Assembly: GCF_014196625.1 (NCBI RefSeq)
Contig: NZ_JACIDZ010000016.1
Location: 46,437-110,436, forward strand
Direction: 5' to 3'
DNA: 64,000 nt
DNA from: Martelella radicis
Lineage (GTDB): Bacteria > Pseudomonadota > Alphaproteobacteria > Rhizobiales > Rhizobiaceae
The notes under the pieces were generated by a model. The model was not told where the DNA came from. It worked only from the letters and a program-made list of their open reading frames with translations, and did not search any database. The first letter of the stretch is position 1. Every line of letters begins with the position of its first letter. Shown here piece after piece: positions 28,801 to 37,650 of this stretch. The position numbers and the translations under genes are program-made.

Positions 28801-29709
28801 TTATTCGGCCGCCACCCGAGTTTGGGCCCGAGCGAAATGCGCAGGCGCCAGCCCGCTGTGGCGTGTGAAGGCGAGACTGAACGCGCTGGAGGAACCGTAG
28901 CCGACGCGTTCCGCGATGGCCGCGACCGACAGATCCCCCTGTGCCAGGAGCTTTTTCGCCAGAGCCATCCGCCAGGCAAAGAGGTATTCCATCGGCGGCA
29001 CGCCGACGGTCTTGCTGAAGCGGGCAAAAAACGAAGACCGCGACAGCACCGCGAGATCGGCGAGCTCAGCGACAGTCCAATTGCGCTCCGGCGCGCGATG
29101 CATGGCGCGGATCGCCTCGGCCAGCCGCGCGTCGCCAAGGCCGCGCAGCAGGCCAGGGGCGGCATCGCAGGCGGCCGTGGACCTGAGGGCTTCGATGAAC
29201 AGTACCTCCAGCAGGCGTTCGAGCACGACATCGCGCGCCGGACGCCGCGACAGGGTTTCCTCCCGCACCAGCTTGGCAAGAGCCGCGAGGCGGTCTTCGC
29301 GCCGTACGATCACGATTTCGGGCAGAAGCGAAACCAGAAGCGACGCATCTTCCGCGCCGAAAACACAGTGGCCGACAAGATACTGGCTCTCCGCCGGGCC
29401 GCCCATGCGACCAAGCCGGAGCGCGCCGTTTTCGAGAAGCACCGGCGTCGAAGCAACCGACGGTCGCGTATCGACAGAACTGCTGGTGAACCCGAAGGAT
29501 GACGGCACCAAGACGAAATCGCCCTGCCGGAGCGTGACCGCCTCCCGCCCATCGGCCTGGAAACGGACCGCCCCCTCAAGAACAAGGCAATAGAAGACCT
29601 GTCCGGTCTGTTCGCGGTGTATCAGCCAGGGGCCGGCCGTCGTGACCCATTTCGAATAGGGAGCGCGCGGTTGCAGGAACGAAACAAGATCGGCGAGAGG
29701 ATCGGACAA
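28801..29709 (-). CDS. AraC-family regulator with N-terminal cupin domain
   Basis: The 302-residue protein has an N-terminal cupin_6-type ligand domain (about residues 15-180) and two AraC helix-turn-helix motifs at about 200-295 (WTVAELADLAVLSRSSFFAR and LSVAAIAERVGYGSSSAFSL). The start codon is TTG at 29709; I see no ATG in frame that would keep the cupin domain. It is divergent from the SDR gene with 164 bases between starts and probably regulates it; this pairing is common for oxidoreductases. Confidence 0.87.
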   Translation of the reverse strand: MSDPLADLVSFLQPRAPYSKWVTTAGPWLIHREQTGQVFYCLVLEGAVRFQADGREAVTLRQGDFVLVPSSFGFTSSSVDTRPSVASTPVLLENGALRLGRMGGPAESQYLVGHCVFGAEDASLLVSLLPEIVIVRREDRLAALAKLVREETLSRRPARDVVLERLLEVLFIEALRSTAACDAAPGLLRGLGDARLAEAIRAMHRAPERNWTVAELADLAVLSRSSFFARFSKTVGVPPMEYLFAWRMALAKKLLAQGDLSVAAIAERVGYGSSSAFSLAFTRHSGLAPAHFARAQTRVAAE

Positions 29710-29873
29710 ACCGGACTTTCTATGATGTAATAGCGATGATCCATTATGGCCCGTCCAGAGCCTTGCGTCTATGGTGCTTCTGTCAGCACGGGTGCTGATC
29801 CGTCATGAAATCCACCTGTCGTGGGCCCCAGACCGGCGTGCAAGCGCCTGCGGCCGCGGCGAAGGAGTCCCTT

Positions 29874-30650
29874 ATGAAAACCATCCTCATCACCGGCTGC
29901 TCGTCGGGTTTCGGGCTTGAGACCGCGAAAGCCTTTCTCGATCGCGGCGACAAAGTCATCGCAACCATGCGCACGCCCGATGCCGCGCTGTTCCCCGCAT
30001 CGGAAAATCTGAAAATTCTGCCGCTCGACGTGACCGACCCGGACAGCATCGCCGCCGCGGTCGAAACCGCCGGACCGGTCGACATTCTCGTCAACAATGC
30101 CGGCATCGGCTGGCTCAACGCCCTCGAGGGCACGCCGGTCGAGGTCATTCGCAGGGTTTTCGAGACAAACACGATCGGCCTGATGGCGCTGACCCAGGCG
30201 TTCCTGCCGCAGTTTCGCGCGCGCGGATCCGGCGCGATCGTCAACGTCACATCCTCGGTCACGATCCGGCCGCTGCATCTTCTTGCGGTCTACACGGCCA
30301 GCAAGGCGGCCGTGAACGCCTTTTCCGAGTGCCTGGCGCTGGAACTTGCGCCCTTCGGCATCAACGTCCGGATCGTCCTGCCCGGCCGGTCACCGGCCAC
30401 CGATTTCGGCAAGAACGCGGCCGCGCTTTCGCCCGACGGCATGAGAGTACCGGCGGCCTATCAGGAGCTTGCTGACGGCGTCTTCAGGCAATGGGCCGAA
30501 GCGCCCGCGGATCTGGTGACGCATCCAGAAGATGTCGCGGAGGCGGTTCTGCAGGCGGCGACCGATCCGGCCATGCCGATGCGTATTCCGGCCGGCGCGG
30601 ATGCGAAGGCCGAAATGGCTGCCCTTGAAGGCGGCGCGGCGTTCGCCTGA
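29874..30650 (+). CDS. Short-chain dehydrogenase/reductase (SDR)
   Basis: The 258-residue NAD(P)-dependent oxidoreductase of the classical SDR type has the cofactor motif TGCSSGFG at residues 7-14, NNAG at 74-77, Ser127/128, and the catalytic Tyr140 and Lys144 (YTASK). The substrate is unknown. ATG 29874 has GAAGGAG 7 bases upstream. It is divergent from and probably regulated by the AraC gene. Confidence 0.93.
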   Translation: MKTILITGCSSGFGLETAKAFLDRGDKVIATMRTPDAALFPASENLKILPLDVTDPDSIAAAVETAGPVDILVNNAGIGWLNALEGTPVEVIRRVFETNTIGLMALTQAFLPQFRARGSGAIVNVTSSVTIRPLHLLAVYTASKAAVNAFSECLALELAPFGINVRIVLPGRSPATDFGKNAAALSPDGMRVPAAYQELADGVFRQWAEAPADLVTHPEDVAEAVLQAATDPAMPMRIPAGADAKAEMAALEGGAAFA

Positions 30651-30691
30651 CTTCCCGCCGGAGAAACAGCCGGCTTTTGGCCCGAGACGAT

Positions 30692-30724
30692 AAAAAGGCC
30701 GGCGCATGGCGCGCCGGCCTTTGT
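30692..30724. terminator. Bidirectional terminator between SDR and LysR genes
   Basis: A 12-bp perfect stem AAAGGCCGGCGC / GCGCCGGCCTTT with a 5-base loop lies between convergent stops, with A-rich and T-rich flanks serving both strands. Confidence 0.85.
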
Positions 30725-30749
30725 TCATTCTCCGCGTGACAAGACAAGC

Positions 30750-31700
30750 CTACCAGCTTGCCGCAACATGAGCGGGCTTCATCCGCTGCGAACGCGGCAG
30801 CGCCTTGACGTCCAGCTCGAAGCCGGGAGAAGCCTCGACGGCGCTGATATTGTCGAGCGAGGCGATGATGTGGTTGGAGAGCGCCGTCGTCAGCGAGGCG
30901 GAGGCGCCGGGCCGTTTCATCAGGCCGATCTGCACCGGCGGCAGCGGCGGAAAGCCGTCAGCCTGGGTCAACACCCGCATGCCGTTGCGCAGTGCCGATT
31001 CCGGCAGGATCGAGATCGCCATGCCGGCAAGAACGGCAGAGGCCACGACCGTTGCCGACCAGCTGGTGAACAAGACGCGGTATTCCCTGTCCACGCCCTC
31101 AAGCGCCGCAATGGCAAGCTGCCGCCAACGGCAATCGCGCCGCCCGACGGCCAGCGGCACCGGCCGGTCGACCGGCAGCGCGTGGTTGGCCGACGCCACC
31201 CAGCACAAGGGCTCGGTTCGCACCACTTCCGAATCGCGCGTGCGCGGATTGTGGGTGACCAGCGCCATATCGAGTTCGCCCTGCTTCAGCCGCTCCACGA
31301 GATCATTGGAATCCTCGCAGACGATGTAGAGTTCGACATTGGGATGGGATTTGGCGAAACGGTTGATGATGTCCGGCATGTAGCGGTCGGCATAGTCATC
31401 CGGCGTGCCGATGCGGATCGAGCCCTCAAGCCGATTGTCGTCGAAGGCGGCGATCGCCTCGTTGTTGAGCCGGATGATCCTCCGGGCGTAGTTCAGGAGC
31501 TTGTCGCCCTCATCCGTCAGCCGCACGCCGCGACCGTCCTTGGTGAAGAGCTGCTTGCCGATCCGGTCTTCGAGACGACGCATCTGCATGGAGACCGCAG
31601 ACTGGGTCTTGAACACCTGCTCGGCGGCGCGCGTGAACGAGCCGTTGTCGACAATGGCGACGAAAGTCTGAAGCTGATCGATATCCAAAGGCGCAACCAT
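30750..31700 (-). CDS. LysR-family regulator
   Basis: The 316-residue regulator has the N-terminal helix-turn-helix (IDQLQTFVAIVDNGSFTRAA, then EQVFKTQSAVSMQMRRLE) and a substrate-binding domain. This conserved alphaproteobacterial LysR subgroup has no assigned ligand that I can name. ATG 31700 is chosen; ATG 31712 would add four residues. The next gene (DUF1127) is divergent, and the 268-base gap contains no other obvious gene. Confidence 0.88.
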   Translation of the reverse strand: MVAPLDIDQLQTFVAIVDNGSFTRAAEQVFKTQSAVSMQMRRLEDRIGKQLFTKDGRGVRLTDEGDKLLNYARRIIRLNNEAIAAFDDNRLEGSIRIGTPDDYADRYMPDIINRFAKSHPNVELYIVCEDSNDLVERLKQGELDMALVTHNPRTRDSEVVRTEPLCWVASANHALPVDRPVPLAVGRRDCRWRQLAIAALEGVDREYRVLFTSWSATVVASAVLAGMAISILPESALRNGMRVLTQADGFPPLPPVQIGLMKRPGASASLTTALSNHIIASLDNISAVEASPGFELDVKALPRSQRMKPAHVAASW

Positions 31701-31968
31701 GAAACCACCCATCAAGTCTATTGATGTTTGATATTAAAAACATTCGTTGGACTGATCAATAAGGAATCGCCATTTTGTCAAGCAACGAAACGGGCATTCC
31801 GTTTGCCGGCAGAAACACCATTCGCATGTTTCGGGTGGCTGCAGGGCAAAAATTTCGGTTTGTTCGTCAAAAGCCGGCGGCAGACGCGCGCAAAGACGCG
31901 CTGAGGGGAATGCTTCCGGAACGAGTTCACCAGGGCCGCGACTGGCGGTCCGACCGAAGGAGGCGACG

Positions 31969-32244
31969 ATGTCGTTTATTGAAAGAGCGCCTGCAAGCCG
32001 GGCTCTGGCGCACCGGCACCACTCCCTTTTCGCGGGCTTTGCCGCACTGCGCGCCGCATTCGCCCGTTTTGCCAAGAACCGCGCGGCCATCCGCTATATG
32101 GCCGACATGGACGACGCGCTTCTGAAGGATATCGGTCTTTCGCGCCTTGATGTCGACCGCGCCTATATGGCTCCGGTCAAGGAAGATCCGATGGTGGACC
32201 TGAAGCGGGCCGCCTGCAACCGTTCGCAGCGCATGGTCATCTGA
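31969..32244 (+). CDS. DUF1127 (YjiS-like) small protein
   Basis: The 91-residue basic protein carries the DUF1127 C-terminal motif RYMADMDDALLKDIGLSRLD. Small DUF1127 proteins of rhizobia and Agrobacterium bind RNA or affect carbon and nitrogen metabolism and are often phosphate- or stress-regulated; which applies here is unknown. ATG 31969 has AAGGAGG. It is divergent from the LysR gene and 220 bases from the convergent NUDIX gene. Confidence 0.85.
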   Translation: MSFIERAPASRALAHRHHSLFAGFAALRAAFARFAKNRAAIRYMADMDDALLKDIGLSRLDVDRAYMAPVKEDPMVDLKRAACNRSQRMVI

Positions 32245-32434
32245 CGGACCCTGTTGCCGCGCCGCCGGGGCATGATGCCTTGCGTGGCGCCGGCGGCAGG
32301 CCTTTCGCACCAGAATTCCGAAATTCTGGCTTTTCTCAAGTTTTGGCGTTGGTTTGACGGCCGTAATCCCAACCTCGGCCCGAAGAAAAGCGTCATTTTC
32401 CCCGCAGGGTGGTTCAGCCTTCACTCTGCATTTT

Positions 32435-32465
32435 GCCCGGAAACATCGTTTTCCGGGCTTTTTTT
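32435..32465 (+). terminator. Rho-independent terminator downstream of DUF1127 gene
   Basis: A 9-bp stem GCCCGGAAA / TTTCCGGGC with a 6-base loop runs into seven T. It lies 190 bases after the DUF1127 stop and abuts the convergent NUDIX stop. Confidence 0.85.
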
Positions 32466-33045
32466 ATGCGGATGCCGACCGCAGCAATGCGAAGCGCTGC
32501 AACAGGATGACCGTCTTGGCGTCACGGATGACACCTGCCTCGATCATCGCCAGTGCGTGGCTCAGGCCGATCTCGAGGACCGCGATATCCTCGCCCTCCT
32601 CCCGGTCTCCGCCGCCGTCCCCAACCCTGTCCGCATCCCGATACTCCCCGGTGAAGAAAGCGAGATACTCGCTCACGGAACCGGGACTCATGTAGAGGTC
32701 GAAGAGATGGGTCAGCGCGGAGACCGCGTAGCCGGTTTCCTCCATGAGCTCCAGGCGCATCCGCTCCGCCGGCTCGGCTCCCTCGAGAAGCCCGGCCGGC
32801 GTCTCGACCAGTTCCGTCAGACCGCCATTGAGCAAGGCGGGCAGGCGAAACTGCCGGGTCAACAGCACGGTATCCCGGTCGAGATTGTGAAGAAGACAGG
32901 TGGCGCCGTTGCCCCGGTCATACACCTCGCGGGACTGCCTTTGCCAGCTTCCGTCCCGCAGACGGAGCTCGAAGTCATATTTCGTCAACTTGCCCCAGTC
33001 TTCTGACAGAAGGCTTTGCGAGAGCAGCCTGAAATTGTCGGACAT
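32464..33045 (-). CDS. NUDIX hydrolase, NudK/GDP-mannose pyrophosphatase-like
   Basis: The 193-residue enzyme has the Nudix box in ETPAGLLEGAEPAERMRLEL followed by MEETGY, at about residues 80-105 and the GDP-mannose/ADP-ribose pyrophosphatase feature SPGSVSEYLAFFTGEY. It probably hydrolyses a nucleotide-sugar or ADP-ribose; E. coli NudK prefers GDP-mannose. It is divergent from a DeoR regulator across 65 bases with TTTCGTG repeats that may control both. Confidence 0.88.
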   Translation of the reverse strand: MSDNFRLLSQSLLSEDWGKLTKYDFELRLRDGSWQRQSREVYDRGNGATCLLHNLDRDTVLLTRQFRLPALLNGGLTELVETPAGLLEGAEPAERMRLELMEETGYAVSALTHLFDLYMSPGSVSEYLAFFTGEYRDADRVGDGGGDREEGEDIAVLEIGLSHALAMIEAGVIRDAKTVILLQRFALLRSASA

Positions 33046-33064
33046 CGCCAGATCTCCCTGTTAA

Positions 33065-33091
33065 TTTCGTGCATTTTCGTGTACTTTCGTG
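33065..33091. promoter_or_regulatory. Triple direct repeat TTTCGTG, candidate DeoR operator
   Basis: TTTCGTG occurs at 33065-33071, 33075-33081 and 33085-33091, exactly 10 bases apart (one helix turn), 20 bases before the DeoR gene start. DeoR-family regulators bind TTTCG-type direct repeats, so autoregulation and control of the divergent NUDIX gene is likely. Confidence 0.6.
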
Positions 33092-33110
33092 CAGAGTCAA
33101 GGAGCAAATC

Positions 33111-33869
33111 ATGCTGGTCGAAGAACGCAAGGCGAGACTTCTCGCCATTCTCGCCGAAACGGGGCACGTCGTTGCCCGTTCGGCAAGCGATGCAATGGGC
33201 GTGTCCGAAGACACGATTCGCCGCGATCTGCGGGAACTCGCCCGCGACGGCAAGCTCAAGCGCGTGCATGGCGGCGCAATGCCGCTTTCGCCGGCGACCG
33301 CGCCCTTTGACGGGAGGCTGAAGCTCCAGGATGCGGAAAAGGCGGCGATCGGCCGGGCGGCGGCAAATCTGGTCGAAGCCGGGCAGCTCATCTTTCTCGA
33401 CGGCGGCACGACGGCCCTGAATGTCGCCCGCAGCCTGCCTGAAACGCTTGCGGCAACCGTCATGACCCACTCGCCCAATGTCGCCTTGGAACTGATGCGC
33501 TGTCCCCGCATCGACATCGAAATCGTCGGCGGCCGCCTGTTCCGCCATTCCATCGTCACGACCGGCGCCGCGACCATGTCCTGGCTGTCCCGTTTTCGCC
33601 CCGACATCGCCTTCATCGGCGCGACGGGGCTGCATCCCGATCACGGGGTCACCACCGGCGACAGCGAGGAGGCGGAGGTCAAGAGGAAGGTCATAGACCT
33701 TTCGGGTTCGACCTATGTCCTCGCCTCCTCCGAGAAGATCGGCGCGGTGTCATCCTTCGTCATCGGCGCGTTAGGCGATGTCGACGGCATCATCACCGGC
33801 GCTGAGGCCGACCGCGCCATGCTGGAGGCGATCGCCGCCGCCGGACCCGCGCTGATCGAGGCCGGATGA
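33111..33869 (+). CDS. DeoR-family transcriptional repressor
   Basis: The 252-residue protein has an N-terminal winged helix (RKARLLAILAETGHVVARSA, with VSEDTIRRDLRELARDGKLK) and a DeoRC sugar-phosphate sensor domain with the characteristic IFLDGGTTALNVARSL. Family members bind phosphorylated sugars and repress sugar or nucleoside genes. ATG 33111 follows AAGGAG. A triple TTTCGTG repeat lies just upstream. The effector and target cannot be inferred beyond the neighbouring NUDIX gene. Confidence 0.9.
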   Translation: MLVEERKARLLAILAETGHVVARSASDAMGVSEDTIRRDLRELARDGKLKRVHGGAMPLSPATAPFDGRLKLQDAEKAAIGRAAANLVEAGQLIFLDGGTTALNVARSLPETLAATVMTHSPNVALELMRCPRIDIEIVGGRLFRHSIVTTGAATMSWLSRFRPDIAFIGATGLHPDHGVTTGDSEEAEVKRKVIDLSGSTYVLASSEKIGAVSSFVIGALGDVDGIITGAEADRAMLEAIAAAGPALIEAG

Positions 33870-33972
33870 GACCCGGCGCAGACAAGGAAAGCAGGCCTGT
33901 TTCTCGCAGAGCCATGCCTTCGCTCTTTCACCGCATTTTGCAGCACTCTCGCGGGTTCGAGCGTGGAGGGTT

Positions 33973-34332
33973 TCAATCGCCCTTGTCGGGCTGCCAGAGT
34001 TCGAGCGGATTGCCTTCGGGATCGTGAATGCGGGCGAAACGGCCGACGCCCGGCATGTCCCATTCCGGATTGGTGATCACCGCGATGCCGGCCGCCCGCA
34101 GGCTGGCGCAGAGGCCCTCGAGGTCGTCGACCCGCAGGTTCAGCATGAAGCCGTGGTCTTCGGGAAAATAGTCGGTATCGGCCGGAAAGGGCGCGAACAC
34201 CGAAGGACCTGCCATCGTGTCCCAGGCCCCATAGGGCACCGATCCGACTCCCAGATGTTCGACATACCAGGCGCGAAGCGCCTCCGGATCGCGCGCACGA
34301 AAGAAGAAACCGCCAATACCTGTAACAGCCAT
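33973..34332 (-). CDS. VOC/glyoxalase-superfamily protein
   Basis: The 119-residue single-domain VOC protein has two beta-alpha-beta-beta-beta halves (GIGGFFFRARDPEALRAWYV and FMLNLRVDDLEGLCASLRAA) and ends in IHDPEGNPLELWQP, where the last Glu is the metal ligand. It may bind or transform small molecules such as methylglyoxal or antibiotics; the actual substrate is unknown. ATG 34332 has GGAGG 7 bases upstream. It is convergent with the DeoR gene. Confidence 0.85.
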   Translation of the reverse strand: MAVTGIGGFFFRARDPEALRAWYVEHLGVGSVPYGAWDTMAGPSVFAPFPADTDYFPEDHGFMLNLRVDDLEGLCASLRAAGIAVITNPEWDMPGVGRFARIHDPEGNPLELWQPDKGD

Positions 34333-34411
34333 CGCCAAGCCTCCGCCTGAAGCGGAGACTATAGACCCGGAACGACGAAAAATCTTCCGGCAAATTTTCA
34401 GGAATCTGGGC

Positions 34412-35785
34412 TCAATACTGGAACTCGGCGAACAACGGGTCGACCGAACCGTTCCAGCGACCGTGATAGAGTGCCAGAAGGTCCTCGGCGAAGGTCGCCT
34501 TCTTGGCCATGATCTCGTCGAGCGTCATCAGGAAGACCGCCTCGCTCTGGCCGCTGGCATTCAGATTATTGCGGGTCTTGAGCCCGGTCCGGGCGATCTC
34601 GATCACCTCGCGGCCGACGTCGAGCAGTGAACGCCCGCCGATCTCGGCCTTCAGCGCCAGCCGGGGCACTTCGTCGCGCAGGCGATGAATGTCGGCGATC
34701 GACCAGTCGGCGGTCAGTTCTTCGGCGGCATCCATGGCGCCGGCATCATAGAGCAGACCGACCCAGAAGGAGGGCAGCGCGCAGATGCGCCGCCAGGTGC
34801 CGCCGTCGGCGCCGCGCATTTCCAGGAAACGCTTCAGCCGCACATCGGGAAACAGCGTCGACAGGTGGTTGGTCCAGTCGCCCATGGTCGGCTGCCATTC
34901 CTCGACCTCGCCCTTCAGCGCGCCGGCCATGAACTGGCGGAAGGTGATGTTGGTGCAGTCGCGATAACGCCCGTCGCGAATGATGAAATACATCGGCACG
35001 TCGAGCGCCCATTCGACATATTGCTCGAAGCCGAAGCCGGGCTCGAAGGCGCAGTCGAGAAGACCGGCGCGGTTGTTGTCGGTGTCGCGCCAGATATCGC
35101 CGCGCCAGGAGAGGAGCCCGTTCGGCTTGCCCTCGGTGAAGGGCGAGGAGGCGAAGAGCGCGGTGGCCAGCGGCTGCAGCTTCTGCGACAGCGCCATCTT
35201 CCGGCGCATGTCGGCCTCGGAGGAGAAATCGATATTCACCTGGATCGTGCAGGTCCGGTACATCATGTCGAGGCCCTGCGTACCGACCTTCGGCATGTAG
35301 TTGCTCATGATGCCGTAGCGCGATTTCGGCATGCGCGGCGTTTCGGCGAGCGTCCATTTCGGGCTGCCGCCAACGCCGAGAAAGCCGATACCCATCGGTT
35401 CCGCCACCGAGCGCAGCACCGCCAGATGCCGGTTCGATTCCCGGCAGGTCTCGTGCAGGGTTGCAAGCGGCGCGCCGGAAAGCTCGAACTGGCCGCCCGG
35501 CTCCAGCGAAATCGCGCCCATGCCGGAGGGTTCGGCGAGGCCGATGATATTGTCGCCGTCCATGATCGCGTCCCAGCCGAGCTTGGCTTTCATGCCCTCG
35601 AGAATGGCCGAGATCGAGCGCTCGCCCTCATAGGGCACAGGCGAATTGTCCGCCTTGAAGAAGGGAAACTTCTCATGCTCTGTGCCGATGCGGAAATCCG
35701 CCTCGGGCTTGCAGCCTGCCTCCAGATAGGCGGCAAGTTCCGCCGTGTCGGTGATCGGCGTGGCGTCGGAAGTGTCACGGGCCAT
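34412..35785 (-). CDS. gshA: Glutamate-cysteine ligase (plant/alphaproteobacterial type)
   Basis: The 457-residue enzyme makes gamma-glutamylcysteine, the first step in glutathione synthesis. It belongs to the GCS2 class shared by plants and alphaproteobacteria, seen in IGTEHEKFPF, EPGGQFELSGAPL, and GLLSWRGDIWRDTDNNR plus MYFIIRDGRY. ATG 35785 fits, preceded by GAGGAA. It precedes the VOC gene on the same strand at 79 bases, while rsmE lies upstream with a gap of 139 bases. Confidence 0.94.
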   Translation of the reverse strand: MARDTSDATPITDTAELAAYLEAGCKPEADFRIGTEHEKFPFFKADNSPVPYEGERSISAILEGMKAKLGWDAIMDGDNIIGLAEPSGMGAISLEPGGQFELSGAPLATLHETCRESNRHLAVLRSVAEPMGIGFLGVGGSPKWTLAETPRMPKSRYGIMSNYMPKVGTQGLDMMYRTCTIQVNIDFSSEADMRRKMALSQKLQPLATALFASSPFTEGKPNGLLSWRGDIWRDTDNNRAGLLDCAFEPGFGFEQYVEWALDVPMYFIIRDGRYRDCTNITFRQFMAGALKGEVEEWQPTMGDWTNHLSTLFPDVRLKRFLEMRGADGGTWRRICALPSFWVGLLYDAGAMDAAEELTADWSIADIHRLRDEVPRLALKAEIGGRSLLDVGREVIEIARTGLKTRNNLNASGQSEAVFLMTLDEIMAKKATFAEDLLALYHGRWNGSVDPLFAEFQY

Positions 35786-35924
35786 GGAAGTTCCTCGATA
35801 TCGTCTGCCGGTCGGCGCCGGGTTTTCCATCGCTATTGGCCCGGTTTGTCCGGGCGATCAAGTCAATTTCCTTGAATAATGGATAAATGCACGGGGACGT
35901 GACAGGCTCCGCAGACCGTTGGCT

Positions 35925-36662
35925 TTATTTCCAGTCGCCGATTGTCGCCTGGATCACCGTGAGGGCGGCGACCGCTGCCGTATCCGCCCTGAGGATGCGG
36001 GGACCGAGCGGGATTGGCGTGACGAAGGGTCGCGACCTGAGCATCGCCCGTTCCTCGTCCGAAAACCCGCCCTCGGGCCCGATCAGCAGCGCGAGTTTCT
36101 TCTCCGTAACCCGCTGAAGCGCCGTCACAGGGTTCTGGTCTTCATCCGCCTCGTCGCAGAAGATCAGCCGCCGGTCCGCCTCCCACCCCTCCAGAAGGTC
36201 GGCGAGCTTCACCGGTTCAAGAAGTTCGGGAACGGCGAGAACGCCGCATTGCTCGGCCGCCTCGATGATGTTGGCCGCGAGCCGGTCGCTCTTGCCGGGC
36301 TTGCCCTGGACATGCTGGGTCATCACCGGCTGGATGCGGCCCGCGCCCATCTCGACCGCCTTTTGCACCATATAGTCCATCCGCCCGACCTTCAGCGGCG
36401 CGAACAGATAGGTCAGGTCCGGCAGGGGCGGCTGCGGCCGGGTCTGTTCCACGGGCTGAAGCGTGATCTTCTTGCGGGTCGGATAGGAGATCCGCGCCAG
36501 CCATTCGCCATCGCGCCCGTTGAACAGCAGAAGCTCGGTGCCCTCTTCGGCGCGGATGACATGGGCAAGATAATGAAACTGGTTCCTGTCGGCCTCGAAG
36601 GCCTCTCCGGCGGCAAGGCCGGCCTCGACATAGAGGCGCTGCAGACGATAATTGGCGCGCAT
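35925..36662 (-). CDS. rsmE: 16S rRNA (uracil(1498)-N(3))-methyltransferase RsmE
   Basis: The 245-residue SPOUT-fold enzyme methylates U1498 of 16S rRNA. It shows the PUA-like N-terminal domain ([20 protein letters not shown]) and the knot motif [13 protein letters not shown] near residue 195, followed by [19 protein letters not shown] 36662 has a GGGAG site at better spacing than the adjacent ATG 36665. Confidence 0.95.
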   Translation of the reverse strand: MRANYRLQRLYVEAGLAAGEAFEADRNQFHYLAHVIRAEEGTELLLFNGRDGEWLARISYPTRKKITLQPVEQTRPQPPLPDLTYLFAPLKVGRMDYMVQKAVEMGAGRIQPVMTQHVQGKPGKSDRLAANIIEAAEQCGVLAVPELLEPVKLADLLEGWEADRRLIFCDEADEDQNPVTALQRVTEKKLALLIGPEGGFSDEERAMLRSRPFVTPIPLGPRILRADTAAVAALTVIQATIGDWK

Positions 36663-36740
36663 CATGGCTCCCGCGATTCGAATAGTCTTGCTGTGAAGCC
36701 TATCGGATTTCAGCGCCAATCAGAATGGCAGGCGGCCGCC

Positions 36741-37211
36741 TCACCCTTCGAGCAGGTTGATGAGCTCGATCAGCAGCGTCTTCAGCTCGCTTTCATGCAC
36801 GAGTTCGGCTGCTTCCTCCGGCGTCGTCCACTTGCGGGTCCGCTCGTCGGCCTCGGGGTATTTCGACTTGGCCTTGCGCACGCGCAAGGGGTAGAGATCG
36901 ACGACGCAGGGCACGGACGTGCCGTTGTCGAGCCGTTTCAGATAGGAATAATTTCCGAGGGGCTTTTCGGCGACCTTGCCCTTGATGCCGGCCTCCTCGA
37001 AGGCCTCCTGGGCGGCGACCTCGTGCGGGGCCTTGTTCGCCATCGGCCAGCCCTTGGGCGTGACCCAGCGGCCCGTGTCGCGGCTGGTGATCAGCAGCAC
37101 TTCGATCGCGGTCTTCTTCTTGCTGCGGGTCAGCCTGTAGCAAAGGGCGGCATATTGCTGGCGGGCTTCGATCATGTCCGTCTCTTCAGCCAGCTTCTTT
37201 TCTGATGGCAT
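36741..37211 (-). CDS. NUDIX hydrolase (diadenosine/diphosphoinositol polyphosphate hydrolase-like)
   Basis: The 156-residue protein has a Nudix box in GWPMANKAPHEVAAQEAFEE followed by AGIKG, following RWVTPKG, a pattern of the small alphaproteobacterial NUDIX proteins similar to diphosphoinositol polyphosphate phosphohydrolases and Ap4A hydrolases. The substrate is open. Possible starts are ATG 37211 (chosen) and ATG 37175, which begins directly at the conserved part. A TTG at 37262 extends the frame but lacks a clear site. Confidence 0.8.
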   Translation of the reverse strand: MPSEKKLAEETDMIEARQQYAALCYRLTRSKKKTAIEVLLITSRDTGRWVTPKGWPMANKAPHEVAAQEAFEEAGIKGKVAEKPLGNYSYLKRLDNGTSVPCVVDLYPLRVRKAKSKYPEADERTRKWTTPEEAAELVHESELKTLLIELINLLEG

Positions 37212-37472
37212 GTCCCGCGTGGTTCCTTCCGGCAGGGCGTCCGCAAAAAGATGCAGACTCAAGCACAGTCCCCGCGAAATTGATAAAACCCGTTTCTATC
37301 ATGGCTTGTCACCATGGAAACGGCACTCCCGTGAAGCTTTTGTGAAATTATCTGGCTTTTCGGCCATTCTCGCGACAGCAAAACCGCGCGTGACCGGCAT
37401 CGCGGGAACTTTCGGCTTACATCGCCGTTTTTGTTTCAACTTCACAGATGAAACACGCCGAAAGGAAATACA

Positions 37473-37637
37473 ATGCTTGAGTGGATCCTGATATTGCTGA
37501 TCATCGCGGCAGTCGCCAGCCTTCTCGGCTTTCGCGGCGTGGCGGGTCTTTCGGCCGGCATCGCCCGCATTCTGATCTTCATCGTTCTGGTCGTGATCCT
37601 GATTTCGCTGATCACCGGCATATTGATCGTCGCCTGA
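37473..37637 (+). CDS. Small membrane protein, DUF1328 (YtjA-like)
   Basis: The 54-residue protein begins MLEWILILLIIAAVASLLGF and continues as two hydrophobic helices around RGVAGLSAGIAR, the DUF1328 signature. It is a small inner-membrane protein of unknown role found across proteobacteria. AAAGGA lies just upstream of the ATG. It ends 14 bases from the convergent LysR gene. The gene is too short for many automatic annotations but the family match is clear. Confidence 0.9.
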   Translation: MLEWILILLIIAAVASLLGFRGVAGLSAGIARILIFIVLVVILISLITGILIVA

Positions 37638-37650
37638 CGTGGGCCTCTGC

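Noticed and set aside
27207..29279. A 690-codon open frame antisense to katA and the AraC gene region
   Set aside because: It overlaps katA and the AraC-family gene, has low-complexity GC-driven composition and no recognisable domain. Long antisense frames are expected in such GC-rich genes.
33065..33091. A CRISPR or tandem minisatellite
   Set aside because: Only three 7-base units exist and they are spaced as an operator, with no spacers and no cas genes.
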